Part shown: piece by piece, positions 10,852 to 21,639 of the stretch | Numbering within the stretch: the first letter of the stretch is position 1 | Layout of the letters: each line of letters opens with the position of its first letter | Assembly (NCBI GenBank): GCA_930367215.1 | Contig: OV884056.1 | Span: 89,787,285-89,851,284 of the forward strand | Direction of reading: 5' to 3' | DNA length: 64,000 nt | Source of the DNA: Pollenia angustigena | Taxonomy: Eukaryota; Arthropoda; Insecta; Diptera; Polleniidae | Notes under the pieces: model-generated | Database searches by the model: none | Told to the model about the DNA's origin: nothing | Seen by the model: the letters and a program-made list of their open reading frames with translations, nothing else | Made by a program: the position numbers and the translations under genes

Positions 10852-11769
10852 TATCTATATATATAAAAATAAGTTGCATTGTGTTAGTAATTGATGTTCT
10901 CTGAATTGCGTAAATCGATTTTGTTTCTGTAAAGTTAACGTGGAAGGTGACGTCAATACCAAGGTTTTTATGTATCAACGGTCTTCAAATGTGTATTGGT
11001 TCCTGAGTTATAGCCATTAGTGAACACTGCATTCATTCCGAAACATGTATTTATATTCCCATACAAATATCAACAAAATGCCCTCCATTTTGAACTCCTT
11101 CGAAACGGCTTCACCGATTTTTATGAAATTTTGTATGTGTATTTGTTAGGTATAAGAATAGGGCGTAGAGTATATTTTATATCGCTAGAGGGCGCAAAAT
11201 ATTGCAATAGGTGTAAAAGCTCCCACTCCCCAATCTTCTAAACTAATCAAACGGGTCTATTGAAATTTGGCATGCAGACAATGTAACATCTGAAAGAGAA
11301 TAGGGAATAGGGTGTGAAATAGGTTAAGAGGGCTAAAAGCTCCCCCTCCCTATATCTTCGAAACTAATCAACCGGTTTTTTTGAAATTTCGCAAGCAGAT
11401 AGTGTTACAGTTGGAAAGAACTACAGCCTATAGTTTTTATTATTTAGGGCGTGAAATAGGGCAAGAGGGGTATATCTCCCCCTCCCTCTATCTTCTTAAC
11501 TAATCAACCGGTTTTCTTAAAATTTGGCATGCATACACTGTAACATCGGAAAGAGGGCAGGGCATTAAATAGGGCAAGAGGGGTAATAGCTCCGCCTCCC
11601 TATATCTTCTTAACTAATCAATTAATTTTCTTGAAATTGGGCAGGCAAATAGTGTAACATCTGGAAAGAACTATAGCCTATAATTTTTTCTTAAAATTTG
11701 GCTAGCAGACACTGTTACTTCTGAAAGAAATAAGTTATGTGGCAAAACAACGTTTGCCGGGCCAGCTAG
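10852..11769 (+). mobile_element. Helitron-like element, TC...CTAG termini
   Basis: The segment starts A|TCTATCTATATATATAAA and ends gccgggccagCTAG|T. Helitrons typically have 5'-TC and CTRR-3' ends and insert between A and T without target duplication. A second copy of the tail (ttggctagcagacactg to ccagCTAGT) follows at about 11775-11832. Related sequence lies inverted at 32795-33130 beside a Helitron helicase relic. Non-coding copy. Confidence 0.65.
11140..11700 (+). repeat. Imperfect tandem repeat inside the Helitron-like element
   Basis: Four or five units of roughly 110-130 bp each run: agctcc.cctccctatatct, a 'ctaatcaaccggtttt' word, aaatttggca.gca, tgtaacatc.gaaag and tagggcaagagggg. 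Unit length varies through small indels. The inverted relative near 32800-32960 holds about one and a half units. Confidence 0.75.
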
Positions 11770-11923
11770 TTTTACATAATTTTTTCTTAAAATTTGGCTA
11801 GCAGACACTGTTACATCTGAATCGGGCCAGCTAGTTTTACATAAGGAATTGTATGAATTTTCCTATGATTTTTTGTGGTGTCCCGTTTTCGCAATTTTAA
11901 AAGGTGGTAAGCCTGATTAAGGT

Positions 11924-12415
11924 GCATGTTACATCTGGCTTCTCAACTTTGCAAGTCACATGTAATTGTGCAGTCTGTCAAAATTGCTGTTTTACATAAC
12001 GTTTATAAAGCTGGAGGTCCACACCACGCGTTACTCGCATTTTCGCTGTTGCATGCACTAAAGCGTAGGATGTATTGAAGCGTTAAATGCGAAAAGTAGA
12101 TTTACTTTCTACATTGTTTCAAAAGAGCGTGCGGCCGCCACAAATATTTATATTTGCGCCGTAACATTTTTTTCTTTAAATTGGAAAATACGAATTTAGG
12201 ATATTATAATGAAAAGTTTTTTATTTATAAATTTACATAATTTTATTCAATATTGGGATGATCATACATATCTCGGTATTGTAAAATATTAACTTCAGCC
12301 GGCTTATAATTCCGTCAATACTGAACCGCCGCTGCCGGTTTCTTCCCGGCATATATATCTGACACAGCTGATGTCAGATGGTTTTTCATAAAAAAATAGA
12401 GCACGCTCTAACATA
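11924..12415. other. Unassigned sequence
   Basis: No gene or clear element end is seen. A small GC-rich patch (gcggccgcc near 12132) stands out from the AT-rich background. The words gcgttactcgcatttt and gcgttaaatgcgaaaa lie near each other but do not form a convincing structure. Confidence 0.35.
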
Positions 12416-12550
12416 GTGTCTTCACCTGACAATTTTTTGTCATAATAAACGTCAAACTTCATATAAAAAACAACGCTGACAAAAATTTTAAAATTTTTAT
12501 ATGGACTTTGACGGTTGGTATGACAAAAAATTGTCAGGTGAAGACCCCAT
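12416..12550. mobile_element. Small palindromic MITE (GTCTTCACCTGACAATTTTT)
   Basis: The arm gtcttcacctgacaattttt at 12418 returns inverted at 12520-12543, and the inner words cgtcaaactt/actttgacgg also pair. The loop is only about 40 bp. A transcript through it would form a long hairpin. No target duplication could be fixed. Confidence 0.75.
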
Positions 12551-12863
12551 GTAATTGAAATTTTGTCAGATGACTTTGCATTTGACTTTCACAAAAGCAA
12601 TGTTATAAAGGTAACACACGACATATATCTATGTATTTTGCAGTGGGAAATTGGACAAGTCAGATGTTAAAAACATGTCGTGTACGTGCTGCTATAGACT
12701 TTCTGGCTTTTATTTGGGGGAACGAAAAAATATTTTAGTGACTATACCTTGTACTTATTCTACCATGGACTTAAACAAACCGTGTTTGCAGTTAATTTGG
12801 GCCGTTAAAAAATTATTAAATTTTCTGCGAAAAGTTTACTTTTAATCACGTTATTAAAGAAGG
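12551..12863. other. Unassigned sequence with one short ORF
   Basis: A 64-codon ORF at 12651-12845 has no recognisable domain. No element ends are visible. Confidence 0.3.
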
Positions 12864-12871
12864 ATTCAGAT

Positions 12872-13185
12872 TAGGGATGCCCAACGGGAAATCCCGAATC
12901 CCGGGATTTATTTTTATTAATCCCGGGATTTTTAATATATCAACTTTTGTGTACAAAAGTGTTCGTTTTTATTGAATTTTTATACTCTATATAAAAAAAA
13001 AATTATTAAAATTTATATTTCAGTTGTATTTGTTATTTTTTTAATTCTTATTTTTCTTTTTTTTAAATAAATGTTATATATATAATCCTTTTGAAAATTC
13101 ATAAATAAATAAAAAAGTGTTGTTTATTTAAAAAAAAATCCCGAATCCCGGGATTTTCTAAAATCAATCCCGATTGTGATCCCTT
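12872..13185. mobile_element. hAT MITE, GGGATGCC family copy B
   Basis: The ends TAGGGATGCCC and GTGATCCCTT, with CCCGGGATT words just inside, are flanked by perfect attcagat duplications at 12864-12871 and 13186-13193. At 314 bp this is a deletion derivative of the family, with no coding capacity. Confidence 0.88.
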
Positions 13186-13916
13186 ATTCAGATAACATGA
13201 CATAAATACATAGCAACCTAGTCCCTAATATTTTTGGGGTCTTCGGAAAACCCATTTCAACATACACACGCATATACACTGAAAAATCAAAAAATTAATC
13301 CATCCGTACTTTAATCAATCTGGAGAGGTATGAAAAGTACGGTTAGTACGGATCTCCTGAAATCAAGTACAGAACGCTTAATTTAAGTACGGATAATTCA
13401 AGTGCGAAATACTTATTCATATTGAATACCGAATTCGTACTTAAAATAACCCGAAAACTGGATTGACTTAATAAAAAGTGAGTTAAAATTAAACTCCAAG
13501 TGTGCTTGATTCAAGAATTACTAAGACGGTTTAATCTGGATTCGTAATTGAAACAATCCGAAAGTGAGATTAGATTGATTCTAAGCACTTACCCCACAGC
13601 ACCAGAGAGCATATTATTTTTTTACTTAAGGCTAGTTTACACGGTATTGCAATGTATTACGACTTTGTGGAATAAAAATAATATAAAATTCTCTCCGTAC
13701 TTAAAAGAAAAAATAAAAGTCTGTTGTAAGTTTATTTTATGTTTACACGGATGGTATAAGTAAAATCAAAAATAATAACAAAAAAGCAGCTTTACAATTT
13801 TTACAAAAACAACATGAAAATTTCCTGAGTTGCGTTAGGTGTTTTTGTATTTACAGGTGTCCCAAAATGCATTAACGTAAATGTTCTTCAACACTTACAG
13901 TGACTACACAGAAAAA

Positions 13917-14145
13917 AATAAAAATTGATTTCAATTAAAAAATTTGTGATATTAATTAAAAAATTAATTAAATTTGCACCAGTCAACAAATTAATAGTAT
14001 CAATTAAACCAGTATATAGTATTAATTTAACGTTAAATTTACTTGATTAAACGTTTAATTCAGTTGATTAAATTTTTAATTAAAACTGATTTTATTTTTG
14101 ATTAATGCTTTAATTGGTGAAAAATTTTGGAGAATTTTTTCTCTG
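13917..14145. mobile_element. CACAGAAAAAA-type MITE, TA target
   Basis: The left end CACAGAAAAAAATAAAA follows TA (13915-13916). The right end is a slightly altered attttttctctgta. The inner halves are inverted copies rich in attaattaaa and gattaaacg. The same family is seen as a partial copy at about 17496-17718 and, more distantly, at 22669-23686. Confidence 0.7.
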
Positions 14146-14494
14146 TATAACATAGTGCTTGAAGAAGATGCTCTACCAGCAAAATCAAAGGGGATTGCAG
14201 AGGATGGAATCTCCGTGAAAAGTTTAAAATAATTCCAAAGTTACATTGACTTTTTTGAAATCTAAGTGGCCAAAACTGAAGCAACAATTTGGAGCTACAT
14301 TGACAAGTTTTATTTAAAAAAGAATGTTTATTTACTCAAGTACTAATTTTTTTATAAAATTTTAGAAAATAATTTATAAAATTTCTTGACTTAGAATTAT
14401 TCGGTTTATCGATTAATTTCAAAATTTTATTCGTTTAATCGAATAAGTTAAAAATGCCAAATATCGATTAATCGAACAAAAATACATCCTAATG

Positions 14495-14592
14495 CGGACA
14501 GACGAACATCACATCGTTAAATCAACTTCGCTGCTCATAAGGACCCAATAGGGTCAATATTATAAAAAATTCAAACGGAATAACAAACTTAA
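14495..14592 (+). repeat. mini-me-like tail fragment
   Basis: The words gcggacagacgaacatcaca, gttaaatcaacttcgct and ataaggaccca, then aaacggaataacaaactta, match the tail at 60405-60510. The remainder (ending gtgtagggtataaaac near 15205) seems displaced by the MITE at 14594-15095. Confidence 0.6.
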
Positions 14593-14593
14593 G

Positions 14594-15095
14594 CCTGGTA
14601 CTCAGTTCAACATTTCACGTGAAATGCTGTCAAAACGCATATGAAAAAAACTTGTAAGGAATATCTATGAAATAATGTTGATAGAGTTGTACTCTGTTCA
14701 TTTTGTGAAAAAGTTCTGAAATGTTTCTGGCAACATTTTTTTACAACTGCGAAATAATGTAAGCTGCACTTATTTCACGTGGAATTTCAAGCAAAAGCAA
14801 AAAAAGTATGAACTGATTATTAAATAAGAAATAAAAAATTAAAATAACACAACCGGTAACAATTTTTTATACACATTTACCTAATTTTTTATTAAATTTT
14901 TTATAAAAAAAATAGTTTTTAGTAAAATACATGTGGGGTTTGTTTACATACGCAAAACAATGTCGCATACATTGCAGGAATAAAAACGTCAAATTGTACA
15001 AACTCGCATGATAGGTAACATTGATACTTGTCAAAATTTTTGTGAAATAATTAATGTTGCTCAACATTTTTCACAAATTTGAACAGAGTACTAGA
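14594..15095. mobile_element. MITE with CTGGTACTCAGTTCAA ends
   Basis: The left end cctggtactcagttcaacat pairs with the right end caaatttgaacagagtacta in inverse orientation. The interior has atttcacgtg(g)aa words in both halves. No coding frame has recognisable content. Target duplication not resolved. Confidence 0.7.
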
Positions 15096-15209
15096 GTTTT
15101 ATACGGTAAAGGTACCAAGTTTTAATTGCAAATTGTACAAATAAGTCCTAATTGGAAAAATGTTAAGTTGGACCATGATTTCCAACGCAAGTGTAGGGTA
15201 TAAAACTGC

Positions 15210-15990
15210 GTGTTTATTTGATTTATTTTAATAATTTTAAGCGAATCCCGTTTTATCAGAATCAATAAAAATTTACATGTCTAAATTCTTAAAACATCTA
15301 CATAAATATTTTATTTTCTTTTGATACCAGCAAACAGAAAATAAATTAAATTATGAATCTTTAATAGGAATTAAATAACATTGGCTTTCTGGTTAAAAGA
15401 AATCTTCTAAACAGTAGCTACGTGTACCATTTAATAGCTTTGAAAAATAAAACTTTTTTGCCCCCCTTTTGTGTCATAATTATCTGTCTGTCTTTAAAGA
15501 ATTGCATGTGGGGAAGCACTGATCTGGCATTATTATAAACCTTAAACTTAAGCAATTATTTATTTTATTTAAGCTTTGAATTAAACTTAAACGACAGCAC
15601 AAAAACTGAAAAATAGCTACAGTATAATTAATTTTCATAACAAACTATTAAAAGTCAATCATCAATTTAGGATCATGTTAACAAAACGCATCATAACTTG
15701 GGTTTACTGCAAGCAGGTATTTAAGTATTTCTCCAATTAAAAACAGTCTAGATTTCAGCTTGTTTTTTTTTCTATTAAGTAAAATAAAACACACGAAGAA
15801 TATGCTGACATGCCACATAGATCGCACGAGTCTATTAGGGCAACTTAAAATGTAATTGTTGATCTTCAAGTACTCGCTCGATAATGTTAACGATACTTAT
15901 TAGCACGCGAACAATATGAAACATTCGTTAATAGATTTTTACTTCCGTTATTTTGTAGCTAAGTATTTAGTACGCACTTAAAAATGTTCT
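15210..15990. other. Unassigned interior of the 6.9-kb transposon
   Basis: I see no transposase motif, RNA gene or repeat boundary here. It may be the original body of the 13277-20223 element or older inserted DNA. Confidence 0.35.
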
Positions 15991-15994
15991 TATT

Positions 15995-16425
15995 TTTATA
16001 AATAAGATTTCTCTATGACGTGCTTAATTCCGAATTTTCATTCTTGACAAAAACACTGAAATTTATTGTTGGACGATCAGCTAGTTTCAATGCGCATTTC
16101 ACTGGTTGCTTAGGACAGATCATTAGGTTACCTTTTTCCAAAGATTTTAGAAAAGCTAAAAATATACAAATAAAACTGTAAAGCGAATAAGAATTATAAA
16201 CACTCAAAATACTACTTGTAACAATATCAAAGCTTGCACAAAACAAAAGCAATTAACAGTGAGTTAATCTTTTCTTACAATCCCGACTACAATTGGTTGA
16301 TTTTTTTCCGACTCGAATTCTAGTTGTAAGTAAACAATTTGCCATTTCAGTTTTTTTGAACGGGCACCTGCAAATTTATAATCAAAGTTATTTTCGGGAT
16401 TACAAAATTTATAATTAATAATAAT
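15995..16425. repeat. Copy of the repeat also found at 21020-21450
   Basis: Shared words in the same order include gcgcatttcactggttgctt, ccaaagattttagaaaa, gcgaataagaattata and cttttcttacaatcccga. The other copy has long inverted ends (20998-21630); this one ends abruptly where the mariner element begins. Confidence 0.75.
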
Positions 16426-17322
16426 GGGTGATTTTTTAGCAGCTGACGCACGTTTCGTGATATGTTTCACTGTCAAACATCTTCAGTTTGGTCTATAATT
16501 TAACCATGAATCGTCTTGCAAACGAACAAATTATTGAATTTTATTATCAAAATAGGTGCTCTGTTAAGAAAGTTCGTCGTGCGCTTCTTCCATTTTATGG
16601 TCAGTTTAATCGACCCACTGAAGCGGCTATTCGGTACGTTAATAAGCAGAATTATCGATTTTGGAGTCAAGATCAGCCACAAGCATTGCAAGAGCTACCA
16701 ATGCATCCAGAAAAAGTCACAGTTTGGTGCGGTTTATGGGCTAATGGCACCATTGGACCGTACTTCTTCAAAGATGATGCGAATCGTAACGTAACTGTGA
16801 ATGGTGAGCGCTACCGTGAGATGATATTCAACTTTTTTTTTGCCCAAAATGCAAGAGCTTGACTTGCATGACATGTGAACTCAACAAGACGGTGCCACAT
16901 GCCACACAGCATGCTTAACAATGGATTTATTAAAAGGCGAGTTCGGTTAACATTTTATCTCACGTTCGGGACCAGTCAATTGGCCGCCTAGATCGTGCGA
17001 TTTAACGCCTTTAGACTATTTTTTGTGGAGCTTTGTTAAAGCTCATGTCTATAAATACATGCCCGCTTCAATTGACGGATTGGAAGACAACATTGAGGAA
17101 TTTATTCATGAGATACCGGCCGAAAGGTTGGAAACAGTATGCCAAAATTGGACTAAGCGGATTTACCATTAGAAGGCGCAGTCACGGTCAACATTTGCAT
17201 GAAATAATCTTCAAACGTTAAATTATATGGACCGTACTATCGATCCAAATAAAGATTTCATGCAATTTTCTGAATTTTATGTGTTTTTTTTAAACTTTCC
17301 TATAGCTCTTAAAAAAGCAGCC
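16426..17322 (+). mobile_element. Deleted mariner-like element
   Basis: The left end GGGTGATTTTTTAGCAGCT and the inverse of the right end, GGCTGCTTTTTTAAGAGCT, match at most positions. The body encodes a broken Tc1/mariner-superfamily transposase on the plus strand (see the pseudogene at 16506). A full-length relative would be about 1.3 kb, so some 400 bp of the coding centre is missing. Confidence 0.75.
16506..17221 (+). pseudogene. Mariner-like transposase, internally deleted and frameshifted
   Basis: The product would be a DDE/D transposase that cuts and rejoins transposon ends in the nucleus. The start at 16506 gives an N-terminal helix-turn-helix part (LANEQIIEFYYQN, then GQFNRPTEAAIR). 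The frame then jumps directly to the catalytic half (HPEKVTVWCGLWANGTIGPY, TVNGERYREMI), skipping the middle. Downstream, in other frames, come remnants of QQDGATCHT, PPRSCDLTPLDYFLWS, and a C-terminus with IPAERLETVCQNWTKR. At least two frameshifts and several stops rule out activity. Related fragments lie at 29990-30430, 37150-37450 and 60600-60760. Confidence 0.85.
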
Positions 17323-17412
17323 GATATTTCCAATACTGTGTTAATAAACAAGCTCGAGGCCATAATTGATTTTTTAATAATTTTTATTCTTTATTATTTT
17401 TCATTCTTCAAT

Positions 17413-17718
17413 ATTTCCCCATCCTTTGGATGGCATCTTCAGGAATCTTAAAAATATAAATTAAAACAAAAAACATCTAAAGGATGGGAAAATATCAAGT
17501 GAGTTAAATGTTTAATCAATTGTATTAAACATTTAATCAAGTGAATGAAACGTTTAATTGATACTATTAATTTGTTTACTAGTGCAAATTTATTTAAATT
17601 AAACGTTTCATTCACTTGATTAAATGTTGAAATCACCTGATTACATTTTTAATTAAAACGAATTATATTTTTGATTAATGTTTTATTTGTTAAAAAAGTT
17701 TGGTTATTTTTTTCTGTG
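17413..17718. repeat. Short hairpin plus partial CACAGAAAAAA MITE
   Basis: The words atatttccccatcctttgga and ctaaaggatgggaaaatatc (17413-17495) form a foldback. To its right lies a half-copy of the MITE family of 13917-14145, with inverted tcaagtgaatgaaacg words and the end tttttttctgtgTA at 17718. The left terminus of this MITE is absent. Confidence 0.6.
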
Positions 17719-17759
17719 TAGTTGATATAATGAATAGATTTAAGCCTTTTTTTAAGCAA

Positions 17760-18150
17760 AAATGGCTGGTTCTGGCTGGGACAGCTTGTATTTTGTATGA
17801 GGTTTTTGTGGCTGTCAAAAACCCACTCAAACCAAGTCCAGAGTTTGACTAGGTCTACTTTTATTTGTTTGAAGGTTAATGGCTACAGCAGAACATTTTG
17901 ATGTCAGCTAGCATAATTCCTCGAAATCGAATTAAGCAAAGAATTCTTATGTGTTGCATGTGCTTTTTTACGCTTCGTTTTGATTTTATTTTTTTTACAG
18001 TCCATATATAAAATTTAGCAGGCACTGGTGTTACAAGTTTGAATTAAAAATTTCTTGACAAAGATTGCCACGCCCATAGATACAAAAAATTTTATTTCTC
18101 TAAACTTTTCCACCCACAGCACCTTAATTATTGAATTTAAAAAAAAAATT
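17760..18150. other. Unassigned sequence
   Basis: No gene, element end or RNA motif is recognised between the partial MITE and the short duplication at 18152. Confidence 0.3.
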
Positions 18151-18151
18151 A

Positions 18152-18249
18152 GGAGGGTCTGTCGATGCTATCTTTCCAGGTAAAATTTAAAAAAAAATTA
18201 GGAGGGTCTGTCGATGCTATCTTTCCAGGTAAAATTTAAAAAAAAAGCT
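18152..18249 (+). repeat. 49-bp tandem duplication
   Basis: The unit ggagggtctgtcgatgctat plus ctttccaggtaaaatttaaa and an A run appears twice, starting at about 18152 and 18201, with almost no divergence. The near identity suggests a recent local duplication. Confidence 0.85.
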
Positions 18250-18303
18250 CAAGAATGCCTGGCCAGGCCCAGGTGTCAACTAAAAGGTTTAAATAAATTT
18301 TTA

Positions 18304-18545
18304 GTCTGTGTTCATACGGCTCATGTCTTATTGACAAGATTGCTACTTTATAGGCGAGAGGGACGAGGAGAAAAGAAACGAGTACACAGATGCATGTACT
18401 GTCTTTAAGATTTGCTTTTTTATTCGTTGTTTAATCATGTCAACATGACATGAATCATTTAAACGACAACTCATGTTCAAAGAATAAAAAGGAAATATCT
18501 TGTTAATAAGACATGAACCGTATATTATTAAATGTCATCTACGTA
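18304..18545. mobile_element. PIF-type MITE, truncated copy (GTCTG.GTTCATACGG)
   Basis: After TTA (18301-18303) comes gtctgtgttcatacggctca and tgtcttattgacaagatt. The right arm is cut short at gttaataagacatgaaccgt. The complete relative is at 60896-61169; the internal segment is in the opposite orientation between the two copies. Confidence 0.7.
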
Positions 18546-18559
18546 CCGTCTTCTTAAAA

Positions 18560-19380
18560 TTTTAAATTATGAATGTAATTATTTATATAGTATTCGATGG
18601 TTATTTTGATCTTTGCGCACCGGAGATGACATTGGGGAAAGTACTGACCACATTTGATAACCAACAATATGATATTCCTGATCATTTACCACATTTTTGG
18701 TGCACCATTTGCCTCAGTGTAATTTTCTAATTTAATGGTACTCCATCGTCTGGCTGGCTGTCTATGAGAAGCCTGAGCACAAATTGCAGGCTAGAATCTT
18801 CCAATTTCTTTAGATATCCCCTATACAATTCCTACTCCAAAAGGGGACTCTAAAATTCTCAAAATAAAATCTGGACACAAACAGAATATTAAGAGTTTTT
18901 ACACGGGAAAATACATAAATGTTTATGGCATTGAGTATCTTTAAAATTTACAAAAGTACTTTAAATAATTCAAAATCGAAAATGGGATAACTCTTGAAAA
19001 CCAATCCCAGAATTTCTTAAAATAAGTATACAATTCTTAAATCAGGTAAATTAAAGCTTGAACTTTTCGTTGGTCGTGCCACTTTGAGAGTAAAATTACA
19101 AAAAAGCGTATAATTCTTAAAGAACTTATTAGCCTCATCTATCAGTACTGCAATCTTACAAGAAGAAAAACATATTTTATTTTCAAAAAGCACAATAAAA
19201 AGGAAAAATTACCGAATCCTATTTGCTCAGATTATTTGGTTAAATTCATTAGATTTTAATAGTACTTAGAATGATTACAAAAACCATATTGGTCATGCTG
19301 GTGGTGTCTTATAATTCTTCGTCTTCGCTTTCGGATTATTTCAAGTAAGAAAACAGACATTTTTATCTCACTTTTACTAA
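18560..19380. other. Unassigned interior of the 6.9-kb transposon
   Basis: No coding or RNA feature is recognised. The last ~60 bp before the nested hAT at 19388 belong to the right terminal inverted repeat of the 13277-20223 element. Confidence 0.35.
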
Positions 19381-19387
19381 AGTCAAT

Positions 19388-20066
19388 TAGCGTTGCCACT
19401 CGTACTTAATAATAAAGTATTGTATGTTAATTCGGATAATTTTACTCTATACTTTATGTAAACAATAAAGTACACGAAAATCCTTTATTTTAGTCAGGGC
19501 GAAAAGAAATAAAATGTCTTTTTTCCTAATGGCGATTTGTTGACGTTTTTTTTATATGACTTGCAATTCTTTCTTGAGACATCTACACCTATCAATAGTG
19601 AGACGATAGAAACAAGCAAATTATTTACTTTAAGTTAAATTTAGGCCCGTTTTCACAAATTATCGATAGCTAAAGGTAGGATTTTATCGGCCGTATAAAA
19701 AGTGTTCCATTATAACAACTTTACTTTAACCTACCAGGTACGATGAACCTTAATTTACTTTATCGCTCAGTTTAGGTTAAAGTAAAGTTTTTATAATGGA
19801 ACACTTTTTATAAGGCCGGCTAAAGTCTACTTTTAGCTATCGGAAAGTTGTGAAAACGGGCCTTAGACTGTTAAGATGCTGTGCAATTGCTAAGCAATAA
19901 TAGTTATTGGCAGCACTTGCGAAAAGCAATAAAAAAATGTTAATAAATAATAAATAAAACAATTAGGCATAATAAATTGTACTTAATTTTGATATTGTGT
20001 ATTTTTTTTCTTAAGCCTTACTAACCAAATGTACTTTAATTGCAAAGAAAATAGGTGGCAACCCTA
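19388..20066. mobile_element. hAT element, TSD aagt(c/t)aat, nested in a TIR
   Basis: The ends TAGCGTTGCCAC and GTGGCAACCCTA are inverted. The flanks aagtcaat (19380-19387) and aagttaat (20067-20074) match at 7 of 8 positions. Both subterminal parts contain aaagtac words. Removing it restores continuity of the right terminal repeat of the 6.9-kb transposon. No transposase. Confidence 0.82.
19644..19862. mobile_element. PIF/Harbinger-type MITE, TSD TTA
   Basis: The ends GGCCCGTTTTCACAA are inverted over about 95 bp each, with one perfect inner block gtgttccattata. Identical TTA triplets flank the 219-bp element (19641-19643, 19863-19865). GGCCC ends with a 3-bp TWA duplication are characteristic of PIF/Harbinger. 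The copy is almost entirely a hairpin. Confidence 0.88.
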
Positions 20067-20363
20067 AAGTTAATTCCGCTTTGGGATTATGTTAAATACG
20101 GGGCACTTGAATAATCCGTACTTGAGTCAAAGCATTCTGTACTTGATTTAAAAAAATCCGTACTTGCCGTACTATTACACCGTTTCGGCTTGATTTAAGT
20201 ACGGACAATTATTCTTTTCAGTGTTAATTTGTAATTTCCATCGATATGGGATGCCATATTTTATCCCTGTCCGGTTTTCCCTTCGCTACTTTTTTATAGA
20301 GAAAACCGCTACATATAGTGATCGATAAATTCGACAGATAATTATTATCAAATAAACCAATAT

Positions 20364-20597
20364 GGGTCTGTTCGGAAAGTCACGTGATTTCAAATCACAT
20401 GCTTTTAAAATAACGCGTGTGATATTATGGTGTTCTGAAAGTCATAACATTTTTGTGTTTCTCGGTGTGCTTTCGGCAACTGAAAATCACACCAAAACAT
20501 ACATAAAAGGAACAGCAAAATATCACAAGTGTGATTTTAAAAGGCACATGTGGTTTGAAATCACGTGTTTCAGTTAAAGTGATTTTAAGAACAGGCC
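20364..20597. mobile_element. MITE with GGGTCTGTTC ends
   Basis: The left arm (ggtctgttcggaaagtcacg, tgatttcaaatcacatg) pairs with the right arm (catgtggtttgaaatcacgt to gaacaggcc). The 71-codon ORF across it is a by-product. Target duplication not identified. Confidence 0.75.
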
Positions 20598-20598
20598 T

Positions 20599-20940
20599 GA
20601 ATTAAAATTGTTATTGACAATCTTTCATTCTTGACGTGGCTGGGGCTCGAACCCCGGCCGGCATCTTACACTCGCAGCCATCGGCTTACACTCGCAGACG
20701 GCAAATCCATCTGAGGAGATTGAGTGGTTGAAATCGAAACATGTCATGGTAACCTGCCGGCCGGGGTTCGAGCCCCAGCCACGTCAAGAATGAAAGATTA
20801 TCAATAACAATTTTAATTAATTTTCATGTTGTAAAATTCCTTTCTTCATAAAAATAATTTAATGAAAAATTTAATTAAAAAAAAATAAAAATTTGGATTA
20901 AAAACCATAAATAGTTCAACAAAATAACCACAATACTAAT
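20599..20940. mobile_element. Inverted-repeat element with tRNA-like T-arm words
   Basis: Arms of about 63 bp (20599-20662 and 20754-20818) are inverse copies differing at about one base. Each carries gaccccggccgg-like GC-rich sequence with ggttcgagcccc, a tRNA T-arm/B-box-like word. The 90-bp loop contains cttacactcgcag twice. The right flank to 20940 matches 46790-46958, which defines the family. It is not a complete tRNA gene. Confidence 0.7.
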
Positions 20941-20997
20941 TACAGGCCTGAATATTTATTTTTAAACCAACAAAACTACAAATCAAAGTTTCAAAAA

Positions 20998-21630
20998 TTA
21001 ATTATCAAGGTTTCGTTATAATGTGCTAAATTCCCATTTCATACTATTGACAAACCGAAGTTTATTGTTGATGAGATAAGCTATTCCTATGCGCATTTCA
21101 CTGGTTGCTTAGGCCAGATCATCAGGAAACTTCATCCAAAGATTTTAGAAAAACTAAAGATATTATACAAATAAAACTGTTGAGCGAATAAGAATTATAA
21201 GCCCCAGTTTTACTTGTAACAACATCAAAGCTTAAACATAAACAATAAACAGTGAGTTTATCTTTTCTTACAATCCCGACCACAATTGGTTGATTTTTTG
21301 TCAACTCTAAATGTAGTTGTAAGTGGGTAAAGAAAAAACAAAAATAAGACAAATTTCTTTATTTTATTTTGCCAGTTCAGCTTTATTTACACTGCCACAT
21401 GCATATAAGTTATCAAAGTTTTTCTTGGGATTCAAAAATTAATTATCATACTATTGACAAACCGAAGTGTATTGTTGATGAGATAAGCTATTCCTAAGTT
21501 TCCTGACGATCTGGCCTAAGCAACCAGTGAATTGCGCATAGGAATAGCTTATCTCATCAACAATAAACTTCGGTTTGTCAAAAGTATAAAATGGGAATTT
21601 AGCACATTATAGCAAAACCTTGAAAACTAC
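20998..21630. mobile_element. Element with ~130-bp terminal inverted repeats
   Basis: The left arm (gtgctaaattcccatttcat, ttgttgatgagataagctat, tcactggttgcttaggccag) recurs inverted at 21452-21620 with few changes. The interior matches the repeat at 15995-16425. No transposase reading frame is recognisable. Confidence 0.8.
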
Positions 21631-21639
21631 AAATAATTT

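Larger units (their letters stand above)
10558..11915. mobile_element. hAT element, 8-bp TSD attaaggt
   Basis: The ends TAGACTTGCCAAC and GGTGGTAAGCCTG are inverted, allowing four substitutions. They are flanked by perfect attaaggt copies at 10550-10557 and 11916-11923. The sequence just inside each end carries gtcccg words in opposite orientation. The interior is mostly a Helitron-like insertion (10852-11769); no hAT transposase is visible. Confidence 0.88.
13277..20223. mobile_element. ~6.9-kb transposon with ~300-bp terminal inverted repeats
   Basis: The left end starts CACTGAAAAATC and the right end finishes TTCTTTTCAGTG. After the terminus both arms share tccgtactt, tcaagtacaga, aagtacggat and attcaagtg. 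Once the nested hAT (19388-20066) is removed, they also share words resembling gaattaacttt.ataaaaagtgag and aaacaatccgaaagtgag. The left flank is TA, and the right flank begins TT (possibly a mutated TA). No transposase for this family survives; the interior holds younger insertions. Confidence 0.8.

Noticed and set aside
20640..20790. Possible pair of divergent tRNA genes
   Set aside because: The T-arm-like words are in the arms of one inverted repeat and lack the rest of a cloverleaf.
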